Origin: Micromussa lordhowensis
Taxonomy: Eukaryota; Cnidaria; Anthozoa; Scleractinia; Lobophylliidae
Assembly: GCA_964020085.1 (NCBI GenBank)
Contig: OZ026606.1
Span: 3,227,423 to 3,291,422, forward strand
Length of the DNA stretch: 64,000 nucleotides
Direction of reading: 5' to 3'
Shown: positions 55,655 through 64,000 of the stretch, piece after piece
How positions within the stretch are numbered: the stretch's first letter is position 1
Layout: every line of letters begins with the position of its first letter
Translations under genes and position numbers: made by a program
The notes under the pieces: model-generated
Seen by the model: only the letters and a program-made list of their open reading frames with translations
The model's database searches: none
Told to the model about the DNA's origin: nothing

Positions 55655-57220
55655 TCTATATCAGATGACCTTATCATTGCAAATTGTTCTATGCCATTGT
55701 TTTATCAAAAGCATTACCATAATGATAAGATCAACCGATGCGCTCTTATCAGTGATGTATATAAAAAACAATTGGCCAAGAGAGGCTTTGTTTACATTGA
55801 AAATATATTGAGAATTGTATCAGTCCTTAGAAACACTTTCTGGACAAATTTAGGTCAAGTTTGCCTGTGGTAGTTAACTTTTACCTCCACAAACTTTCTA
55901 TTTATCGGCGGTTTCCACGTGCTACTTCGAGCAAATGTAGTTTTCTATGAATAAGTTACAACCCAAACAATATGGAATGATAAGTACCCGTGCATTCTTG
56001 TCGAAAAAAATATCTAGTTTCATGAAACATCTGGCCGATCGATCACAAAATAGTTGAAGTCGGAGATATCATTTCTCTTATTGCATGGTAAACTGATCCA
56101 AGACGAAAAGGAGAATTCTGATTGGTTCCTTGAGCGGTCCGAATTTTGCAATACTGACCGCTAAGATGGACCGCTCACGAACTAGTATCGATGAATTGCT
56201 TTTTCAGAATATTGGACGAAAGAAAATATGTGCTGTTAAGGTGGGGGTTTACCTGAATTAAAGTGAAATTTGAGGAAGTTTAAAGAGAGATTGAAAGGGG
56301 GGGAAAAGGTTATGGAACACCACCAGACAGTTGCCCGACCCCACAATGGCACTCGGGTTGTTAGGCAACTGTTTGGTGTGTATCTATCAATTTTTAACTT
56401 CAAACTCTAATTTTAAAACAACACCAAATCTTCAAAATTTCCTATTTCCATAAATTTTACTAATCCTTTGAGAAAAACTATCTGTCTCCAAATAAACCTA
56501 AAAATCACCACTAAAAAACGGCGCAAAACATAGATGTGTGTAATGAGTGAACAGATTCTTGATTGCTTGAAACGTAAACGAGATATTTGCATTAAGAACA
56601 TAATACCAAGCCAAAATACGGCTTTCAGGTGGACCCCCGCCTTAAGTAGAAATCTTTTTTCTTTAGTATTATGTGCACAATTTCAGTACGACCTTCACAA
56701 AAGCGACCTGAAACCAAAGTCTTGCCAAAAAAGTAATGATTAATAAAAAGAAACCCGACCGATATGTCTCCAATATGGACCCCACGCTAGTTCCATTACA
56801 GATATACATACTAGTACACTTTAACAGCTCAGTGATATGGTATCCCCTATTATTTTTTTCTCCATCTTTTCAGCGGTCCAGAATCCTGAATCCTTCAATC
56901 TTATTGGCTAATTGCCCGCGCTCCAGCGGTCCGTATTTTCCCATCCGGACCCCGAGTTACGGACCGCTCCGAAATTTCCAACTGAAAAATGTTTCAAGCT
57001 TTTTGTAACAGCGTAAAAGTGTTGTAAACAATGTAAAATGTAAACTTTTCGGACAGAGTCAAACAATTATGGATTCCGATAACGAGAGTCGGCAACAAAA
57101 AGACGTTTTTTATTTTCCGTGAATGCGCGCGCGTACGCCAGATTTGAGCTGAATTTCTTTAATAAAAAATTAAACACAAAAGTTGCTTTTAAAGCAGTCC
57201 CGAAGAAAAAAATAAACACG

Positions 57221-57363
57221 TTATTTGCCGTCCTTGGTCGGTTCGTATTGGGAAAAACTGTGCCCTTGGTCTTGAGTACGGCCCTCGGTTTGCGGCCTCG
57301 GGCCGTACTCAAGACCTCGGGCACAGTCTTTCCCAATACGGACCGACCAAGGACGGCAAATAA
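57221..57363. mobile_element. Palindromic MITE
   Basis: TTATTTGCCGTCCTTGGTCG and its reverse complement at the right end. The arms are about 65-70 bp with few mismatches around a GC-rich centre (CTCGGTTTGCGGCCTCGG). Confidence 0.85.
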
Positions 57364-57489
57364 CATATATGTCATCAGAATTTGACGAAACGGCTTATTG
57401 AAGTTCAACCTTTTGAAATTTACAACCAAAATAAAAGACATTGGAAAAGAAAAACAAAAACAAAAATACAAGCGAGAGTATCGACTCAC

Positions 57490-57642
57490 AACTTTTCCTC
57501 CAGAAATGGCTGGCGTTTTCAATTCCACTTCTCTTTTGTAGTCTTCATCTAAATGTTTCAGCACTGACGCGTTACAGTGTTCTGTACTAATAAAGAGTAA
57601 CGCAGCAATGAAGATACAAGCTGGCTTCTTGAATCGCTTCAT
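57490..57642 (-). CDS. Signal-peptide first exon of an unidentified secreted protein (partial)
   Basis: The reverse-strand ATG at 57642 opens MKRFKKPACIFIAALLFIST, a basic n-region and hydrophobic core followed by a plausible cleavage site (HCNAS). An acidic/basic segment (HLDEDYKREVELKT) follows, and the exon ends at a strong donor, GTGAGT, in phase 0. Downstream exons were not identified. The EF-hand exons to the left start in phase 1, so they cannot be joined directly; at least one more exon would be needed. It could also be an unrelated small secreted protein. The call rests only on the signal-peptide shape and donor strength. Confidence 0.4.
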
Positions 57643-58656
57643 TGTCTCCGTCACTGAAATCTTGTGTTGCTTCAACTAGTTGACAAACCTTCCCACCTCG
57701 TCGTAGAACTTTACAGCCACTGAAAATACCCGCTGGCGCATTACATTTTTCACCTCGGATAACGTGGCCGTTTAGACAATGAAAGCCAATCACAGCGTAG
57801 AATGGGAACAGTGCATTTCAAAGTTTGAGATTTCAGCCCGTGATAACAAGCTTTATTTATAAAGGTGAGATTACAATCTGAAGACAGTAATGACGTCGAG
57901 GATTTTGATACGCATTTGTGGCAAAATCACAAAAAGAACGAAAACCAACAGCTGTTGAAGCTATATCAGGTTCGCAAACAAACAAATCCCCGAAGGAACA
58001 TGATGGAAGAATATGTAGCAGCGACTTCACATCCTATTGTGTCACAATGGAACACCTTGCTGAAACACGGCCCTGCTGTACACTGGCCATTGTGCCCCTG
58101 CTACAAGTCCATGTATCATGTCCCTCCACGTGTGAGGACCAAACTTTAGAGCTGACGAATGATCCAAAAGCAAATTCCCCCACCCCCTCCTCCCTTCACT
58201 CCTTGCACTTACACATTTAGTACAACTGCTCTCAAAGCCAGTCTAGACAGTGAAATGCTTTTTTATTAGAATATCTCTGCTGGTGAACAATGCATTGGTA
58301 TCAAAAACAACGAGTTTGCACATCTTTTAGCCATTTTTTAGATTGATAATTAAACTCGCACACGGTCAGTAGGAATGACAGAAATTTTGAACTCTACCGG
58401 ACGAAGTTATGACGAAAAATAATGACCTATAATCACTCCCATTCTGATGTAGAAAACCGCAAGGTTTCTCTCATGAGAGAGCTAACTCTTTGCAAATAGT
58501 TAGGCCAATTTACCAAACTGACGTATAGCGTTCAAGATTGTTGAATCAGTTTATCAACAGAAATGCTGCTCTGAAATCAATGGTCCTCAAACCCTTCAAG
58601 TTCAGTGATCTGTGTCAAACCCGTCGTGTTGTGGCTACTTAAGCTCACATAGCTTT
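57643..58656. other. Gene-free stretch, includes pseudogene B 3' flank
   Basis: From about 58200 rightward the sequence parallels 61510 onward (3' UTR of EF-hand copies B and C), including TTTATT (reverse-strand AATAAA) at 58262-58267. Nothing else was recognised. Confidence 0.45.
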
Positions 58657-59395
58657 CTACATCGGGATCACCATGGCGCAAAACTCTGTAAAGATGAGAA
58701 GATCGAAATTAATGGCACCTACTAAAAGGCGAGAACTTATACTTGATTAACATTTTACTGCTGAGTGGCGAGTGATAGGGGTTTCCAAAACCTTTTGCCT
58801 TCCAGGCCCACACATGTCCAAAGACAAAGATTTTCTTTGATTTTTCACGAGCTTTAGGCCGTAGATTAATTCTTAACCAAAATCAACAAGATAACAGATT
58901 GCCACTAATGACATTTCCTTGCGTTGCACAATCTCTTCGGCGAAAGTCCGACAAAGCAATGAGAAACAATGGAGATCGGAAGAGATGTACCTGGCTAATC
59001 AGTGTCGGTTTTTAAATGTTTCCCAGGCTTCACCTCATCTTAGGGGTCTTCCGTATTTGGGAGTAAAAGGTTGCGAGAGAGGACTGGCCGTGAATTAAAA
59101 GAGAGGCCCTGAAAGTGAGGTTGAAGCTCGACCCAAGCCCTGTCAGTAGTATCACGGTTGTACCATCGTAGCTGACTTTGCCATCGGCATTTACATCAGC
59201 CTTTTTTATCATGTCATGAGTAGATCTTCCCGCCAAACGTTTTCATCACCAGCTCCAGCTCATCGCTAGTGACGAAGTCATCGCCATTGGCGTCTAATGT
59301 TTTGAAGTGGTATTTCATGTCATCACCAGTAGTTGGTTCGCCAATTTGACTGGCCATCATGTCTTCAAACTCTGGATATTCCACTTTCCCATTGC
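58657..59395 (-). pseudogene. Calmodulin-like EF-hand pseudogene, copy B
   Basis: Two exon remnants, 59164-59395 and 58657-58685, are collinear with exons 2 and 3 of copy C. The first reads GNGKVEYPEFEDMMASQIG, then LDANGDDFVTSDEL (EF3). A 14-bp deletion after FGGK shifts the frame and gives an immediate stop; past it the EF4 region (ADVNADGKVSYDG) is still recognisable. The last exon would add EFCAMVIPM. The exon carrying EF1 is absent between here and copy C. The intron and 3' UTR also match copy C, so this is a segmental duplicate that has decayed. Confidence 0.82.
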
Positions 59396-59679
59396 CTAGA
59401 AAAGGAATGAAAAAGAATCATATTAAACTCAAGGTTATGTTAAGCTGGTCTCAAATCAATCTTTCAAGGCGCTGTTCCATGGTTTTATTTTGCGACCGCG
59501 CAGTTTGCCAGTTGCACCAGATGCTGTTCCAATGAAAATTGTTACGTCGTTTTCAAAAATGCGATAGAGCGTAAACTATGCCTGCAAAGTGTAACAAGCT
59601 TTCTGTCGAAGAGCTACTTTCAGATTCCCTCCCCCTCCCAACCCGAGGAGTGTGTACAAGACACGCACAAAAAATGTTT

Positions 59680-60302
59680 TAGCCTGCAAGCAGGCTCACT
59701 TGTTGTTGAAGGCCCACGGGAAAACGCGAAAGGGCGTCGGAGGGCGGGGAGAATGGGGCGACGAAAAGTGAGCCTGCACGCGACCTTTTGAGTTTTGAAT
59801 TCCCCGCGCTCGCTGACGAACGCAGCGATCCGATTGGTTAAAAATGACGGGTTACCGGGGCAATAGATTGTGTAATACTGCATATCACAATACAAGATGG
59901 CGTCCGTAGACTATGTTCAAGCAGCGTTTCTCAAGCTTTCGGTCAATTCTGACTTGAGTTTTGAACTAAAGCAAGAGCAGAAAATAGCTGTGAATTGGCT
60001 ACTTGAAGGAAGGCATGTTTTCGCTGTGATGCCGACCGGTTTCGGCAAGAGTTTTATTTTTTTTTAGTTTTAAGTCTCCACGTGCAATGCGCTATTATGT
60101 TTGCTTACATTTTGCTTCGCTCCTATTGGATAGATAACTGACACATTTGAAATGCCGACCTGACACCTCGCGAGGGGCGGAATTCAAAACTCAAAAGCTC
60201 GCGTGCAGGCGCACTTTTCCTCGCCCCATTCTCTTCGCCCTCCGTCGCCCTTTCGCGTTTTCCCGTGGGCCTACAACAACAAGTGAGCCTGCTCGCAGGC
60301 TA
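59680..60302. mobile_element. 623-bp TIR element with 9-bp target duplication carrying a helicase fragment
   Basis: Inverted ends TAGCCTGCAAGCAGGCTCAC and GTGAGCCTGCTCGCAGGCTA, with arms of about 135 bp. It is flanked by a perfect 9-bp duplication, AAAATGTTT (59671-59679 and 60303-60311). A 9-bp duplication with long TIRs fits a Mutator-like (MULE) element. The centre contains a helicase-like ORF fragment. It sits between EF-hand copies B and C. Confidence 0.88.
59897..60067 (+). pseudogene. N-terminal fragment of a RecQ-like SF2 helicase inside the TIR element
   Basis: Fifty-six codons starting ATGGCGTCC read to FELKQEQKIAVNWLLEGRHV and a Walker A box, MPTGFGKS, then run through a T-tract to a stop. 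The Q-motif-like KQEQ and PTGxGKS spacing are those of RecQ/DEAD-type helicases. Motif II (DEAH) and everything beyond are missing. It starts in an AAGATGGC context like a true gene start, so it may be the captured first exon of a host gene or the remnant of an autonomous element's helicase. Confidence 0.72.
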
Positions 60303-60367
60303 AAAATGTTTATTTTCAACAAGCTTAAGTGTGGCTCGTTGTGGTTGGCTGTCGTAACACTCGAATG

Positions 60368-60641
60368 TTACTGCGCCTTTCAAAAATATGCGGACTCTAA
60401 AATTCAAAGCTCAACCGACAAATGCGTTTTTCGTTACCGTCAATAAAATATTCGGCGGCTCCTCCCAGCTTCCGACTACTGCCGAGCGCGCGGTAATCAA
60501 ATCAAATCGTTGAGCACAGTTCAGACAACATAGTGAGAAGCTGGGAGGAGCCGCCGAACATTTGATTGACGGTAGCGAAAAGAACATTTGTCAGTTGAGC
60601 TTTGGATTTTAGAGTCCGCATGTTATTGAAAGGCGCAGTAA
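60368..60641. mobile_element. MITE, second copy of the 42.5-kb family
   Basis: TTACTGCGCC and GGCGCAGTAA ends. The inner arms CGGACTCTAAAATTCAAAGC and CTTTGGATTTTAGAGTCCGC, and the AGCTGGGAGGAGCCGCCGAA block, match 42478-42711. Confidence 0.85.
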
Positions 60642-61955
60642 GTCACCCGAGTCTACATATTTCATCTACATATTTTAAGGGATAGTTTCACGGTTCGGCG
60701 CATGTGCAAGCTATGATGTAACCCCGACGTGCTGAGCTCTTTCTAAGCCCTATCCGGCTTACACGACGTAAATCTTTAACTGTCCTCCAAACATAAAAAC
60801 AAACAAGCAAATAGACAACTAAATACCCGAACGCTAGAACACACGCAGGGACGTGTTGCTTCCAAGAACATGACACTGCACCATGATGTCTGAGCAGGTT
60901 ACACAATCCATGAAACATCTCGCTACAACAAGGACCTACTGCATTTTGTTGTGTCTGTACATTTGTGATTTTGCCCTTGCCACATGCCCCTCCGTGTGTG
61001 AACACCTAACGCACAGCTGACCAATGCCGTTGACCCAAATATCGGAGAAAAATTGAGCACCGTAATGATTCGATTTCACACCCTCCTTCCGATAAGCGCT
61101 CCCTTTTGAACTTTGAATGAGCGTCCCCTTTTCATGTGTTTTTGCTAATAAGCGCCCCTATTCCAATATTGTAACATTACAGTGCCATCAGAGTACGTAT
61201 CAACGGAGGTTCATCTTTCTTGATAATGCCACATAACAAGTATGCCAGGTGAATGCATAATTCCTTCAGACGAATGATCTCTTCTTCACGTTTTGTTTTG
61301 AACATTCGGTATTTTGTTTCTCAAGAAAGAATAATAAGCGCCCTGTCCCGAATACGCGCCCTCCCTTGAGGTAATCGAATCGTTACGGTACTTTGAGTCA
61401 CCGACTGATTTCAGAGCTTTTAAAGTTTCATTTACTCTTGCCCACTTGTACATTGTCCTATTGCATAGTTCCCCTTCTCTTTCCCCGGCCACCATTTAAG
61501 TGCTACACTCAATTTCTGTTTGTTCTCAGATACAGCAATACCAAGTCAGTCTAGAGAGTGAAATCCCTTTTTTATTGGAATATCTTTTCTGATGAACAAT
61601 TTCTTGTTATACAGTGTGTTTACACATCTTTTAGCCGCTTTTATGGATTAATAGCTAAGTAAATAAGGTTTACGTAGTGTACAGTCAGGAGATATGACAG
61701 CAACTTTTAACTCTACAAAGCTATGGCGAAAAAGAATGAGCTTAAATCCCCCTTCTGGTGTAGACAACAACAAGTTCCTCTCCGAGAGTTAAATCGTTTT
61801 CAATACCCAGCTTTCGCTCGTTCAATTTACCAAAATTACATACAGCATTCGAGATAGTTGAATCAGTTTATCAACAGAAATACTACTCTAAAATCAGTCG
61901 TCCTCAAACCCTTCAAATTCAGTGATCTGTGCCAAGCTCGTCCTGTTGTGGCTAC
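60642..61955. other. 3' flank of EF-hand copy C
   Basis: The reverse-strand AATAAA (forward TTTATT, 61571-61576) lies about 380 bases beyond the copy C stop codon and is the probable end of its 3' UTR. The stretch 60.7-61.5 kb holds no exon I recognise. Confidence 0.5.
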
Positions 61956-63301
61956 CTAAGCCTTCGACTTGCTGACCACCGCGCAAAACTCTGTAAAGAT
62001 AAGAAGATCGAAAGTAATAACTCAGACCAGAAGGCGGGAATTTGATTATTAGACACTCATCTGCGGAGTAATGAGTGATACAAAAAGAACGGGAGAGTTT
62101 TTCAACTTTTTGCCTTTCAGTACTATATCAATATTTTTCCAAAAAGATTAGCCTTCCTGTAGAAATCTACCATTTCCTTTCACGCGAAAAAAATTGATTT
62201 TTTTTCCACGCGAAAGTAGACTTCGAGTAATCCCCCGCTAGTCTGTCGGGTGTGACGCGAAAAAAGAAAGAGTAAAAGCGATATCGGCGGCGCGAAATCT
62301 GGGGATGAGAAGTGACCCATGCAGGTTTCTCGTAATCTACACGAGAAAGGAAATAGTCGATTTGTCTTTAAATAAATTACGTAGTGGGTAAAAAAATTTC
62401 CTTTGATTTTTCAAGAGTTCTGGACATTCAAAATCGCAAGTCAGAATAAGAAATAAAAGAGATGTTGTAAGTGGCTCATTCGGCGATGCAAACTTCTAAC
62501 TCCTGTCCAGGCTCAACTCCATCTTCAACATGTTCGGATCGAGTCTTTCGTTCAGCTCCAAGACAAGATGGCTATTGGATTTGAGCGCTTGATAGACCAA
62601 GGTACGTCGCGAGAGAGGAATTTTAATAACGTACCTTCGTAGCTGACTTTTCCATCAGCATCTATATCAGCTTCTTTTATCATATCATCGATTTCTTTCT
62701 TTGAGAAGCTCTTCCCGCCAAACGTTTTCATCACCAGGGCTAGGTCATCGCTTGTAATGAAGCCATCGCCATTGGCGTCGAATTTTTTGAAGTAGTATTT
62801 CATGTCATCGGTGATAATTGGATCGCCAATTTGACTGGCCATCATGTCTTCAAACTCTGGATATTCCACTTTCCCATTGCCTAGAAAGGGAATGAAAAAG
62901 AATCAAAGTAAGCTCAAGGTTATGTTAAGCTGATCACAATTCAATATTTCAAGGCGCTGTTCCATGGTTTTATTTTGCGACCGCGTAGTTTGCCAGTTGT
63001 ACGAGATGCTGTTCCAAGCAAATTGTTACGTCGTTTTCAAAAACGTGATCATGAGAGCCTAACGTATGCCTGCCTCTTCTGTAGGAAGAGCCACTTTCAG
63101 CGAATGACTGATTTATATAGAAGGCAGTACTAGAACACTCTTGCTAGTTTGTGATACCATTCCGGTCCACTGCTTTGATCATATCTTTAAGCTCTTCAGC
63201 TGACATCTCCTGCCCAGCTTGCCTCATAGCTTCGCCGAGCTCCCCCACAGAAATCCACCCATCGCCATTTTTGTCAAATAGCTTGAAGGCGTCCTCTATT
63301 T
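61956..63301 (-). CDS. Calmodulin-like EF-hand protein, copy C (N-terminal exon missing)
   Basis: Calcium sensor of the calmodulin/troponin C type. Reverse-strand exons 63158-63301, 62635-62880 and 61956-61990 join in frame, all with GT-AG ends, to about 140 aa ending FCAVVSKSKA-stop. The four EF loops are FDKNGDGWISVGEL, VDRNGNGKVEYPEF (split by an intron), FDANGDGFITSDDL (loop position 12 Asp instead of Glu) and ADIDADGKVSYEEF. The central linker is DMMASQIGDPIITDDMKYYF. All loops keep positions 1, 3 and 5. The first exon, with the start codon and one phase base, lies to the right and was not found. Copy A and pseudogene B are older and younger relatives on the same strand. Confidence 0.85.
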
Positions 63302-63636
63302 CTGAAACACAAATAATACTACGTAATAAGGTATGGCGGTAGTTGCGAGATACGTGCGTATTGAAGTGATTTTTCTAGAAACCATTAAAAGTAGCGTGGT
63401 TTGAAAGAAGCGAGCGACAATCTGGGCGTAGGAATGTTAGTTGCAAGGTGACAGCCAAAAGTTCTGTTAAAATTGTCTTTGTCCGAGTCTAGTTTCGCAT
63501 CAAACTTCAGTATCGACAGCATAAAGCTTAGGCTGTCCCCATGGGTCGATAACAAATTAATCCTCATCTGTTTGTCCTCTGATTGCCTCGCAAGGGAAAA
63601 AGCCCTACATGAGAACAGGGCTAAACAAGTAAATAC

Positions 63637-63862
63637 TAGGGAACTTAAGTAAAAGCGTTTTTGAGCGACGTACGGCAACCAGGAGTGGACGTTTCTCATT
63701 TTTGGGCAGTGGATGGGTTCTAATTTTCAAGTAAATCGTCTCTATAAGAGTAAAGACATTTAGTATTACAAATGTGGTAGCGCTAAGGCGGGTAAAAAGA
63801 GAAAACGCCTCATTTCCGATTGCCGTACGTCGCTCAAAAACGCCTTTGCTTAAGCTGCCTAG
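63637..63862. mobile_element. Non-autonomous TIR element
   Basis: ACTAGGGAACTTAAGTAAAA on the left and the near complement ending CTGCCTAGT on the right; arms about 44 bp including GCGTTTTTGAGCGACGTACG. A signal-peptide-like ORF on the reverse strand starts inside it and is therefore not trusted. Confidence 0.75.
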
Positions 63863-63954
63863 TTACTGACTGGTCGCCACGACCGTGACGCGAGCTTGTC
63901 GTCATGGGGATAAGCACATGTTCAGACTCACAACTGCGGGCTCAGTCAATATAT

Positions 63955-63959
63955 ATATT

Positions 63960-63994
<35 letters not shown>

Positions 63995-63996
63995 TT
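63955..63996. repeat. TTTA microsatellite at window edge
   Basis: About nine or ten TTTA units, preceded by a short AT run. Confidence 0.9.
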
Positions 63997-64000
63997 CTAT

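Larger units (their letters stand above)
53666..57489. other. Gene-free stretch within the EF-hand cluster
   Basis: No exon recognised on either strand, although the missing first exon of EF-hand copy A could lie here. It contains a 17-base C-run (about 55108-55124), a half-copy of the 23.6-kb MITE at about 55323-55385, palindromic elements at 55505-55654 and 57221-57363, and CGGTCCG-rich sequence at about 56.1-56.97 kb. Confidence 0.4.

Noticed and set aside
57067..57489. Continuation of the signal-peptide ORF beyond the exon (202-aa ORF)
   Set aside because: Past the GTGAGT donor the frame runs through the palindromic element 57221-57363; a spliced exon is the simpler reading.
63385..63699. 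104-aa reverse ORF with a signal-peptide-like N-terminus, candidate first exon for EF-hand copy C
   Set aside because: Its start lies in the inverted end of the element 63637-63862, and the only suitable GT donor would create a stop codon at the junction.
1..64000. CRISPR array, operon, prophage or bacterial gene cassette
   Set aside because: The DNA is eukaryotic throughout: spliced genes, SINEs and LINEs. No regularly spaced direct repeats of CRISPR type were seen.

Overview
The window is nuclear DNA from a metazoan. Its genes have short exons with GT-AG (and a few U12-type) introns, and its non-coding DNA is AT-rich and crowded with tRNA-derived SINEs, LINE fragments and palindromic MITE-like elements. 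The gene structures and repeat style suggest an anthozoan cnidarian, probably a stony coral; this is an inference from texture, not a database match. Exon models below were built by hand from splice sites, reading phase and recalled family sequences.

Layout. (1) 1-10.2 kb: two tandem, same-strand genes for PRRT3/PRRT4-like seven-pass membrane proteins (3995-5008 and 9220-10224), each probably with one coding exon. (2) 10.2-22.6 kb: gene-poor and repeat-rich. It holds a TIR element with TTCGGAC motifs, a 434-bp near-perfect hairpin, a 1.6-kb element with satellite-like TIRs, one unrecognised reverse-strand ORF (15865-16359), and a broken LINE split by a 1.96-kb foldback transposon with an intact target-site duplication. 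(3) 22.6-37.6 kb: a complete 16-coding-exon VAC14 gene (predicted 723 aa), whose introns carry many MITEs and a SINE and include two candidate U12-type introns. (4) 41.9-50.4 kb: a head-to-head pair, NDUFS6 (reverse, 5 exons, 123 aa) and RP9 (forward, 6 exons, 223 aa), with start codons less than 90 bp apart. (5) 51.6-63.3 kb: a reverse-strand cluster of calmodulin-like EF-hand genes. Copy A has a decayed third EF-hand, copy B is a frameshifted pseudogene, and copy C looks intact but its first exon lies outside what can be assigned. A signal-peptide exon of an unknown gene and a MULE-like element carrying a helicase fragment lie among them.

Functionally the core genes are housekeeping: VAC14 scaffolds PI(3,5)P2 synthesis on endolysosomes, NDUFS6 is a zinc subunit of mitochondrial complex I, and RP9 is a nuclear splicing-associated protein. 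No operon-like or defence system was found. The unusual content is in transposon biology (foldback in LINE, gene-fragment capture, SINE insertion across a splice site) and intron biology.
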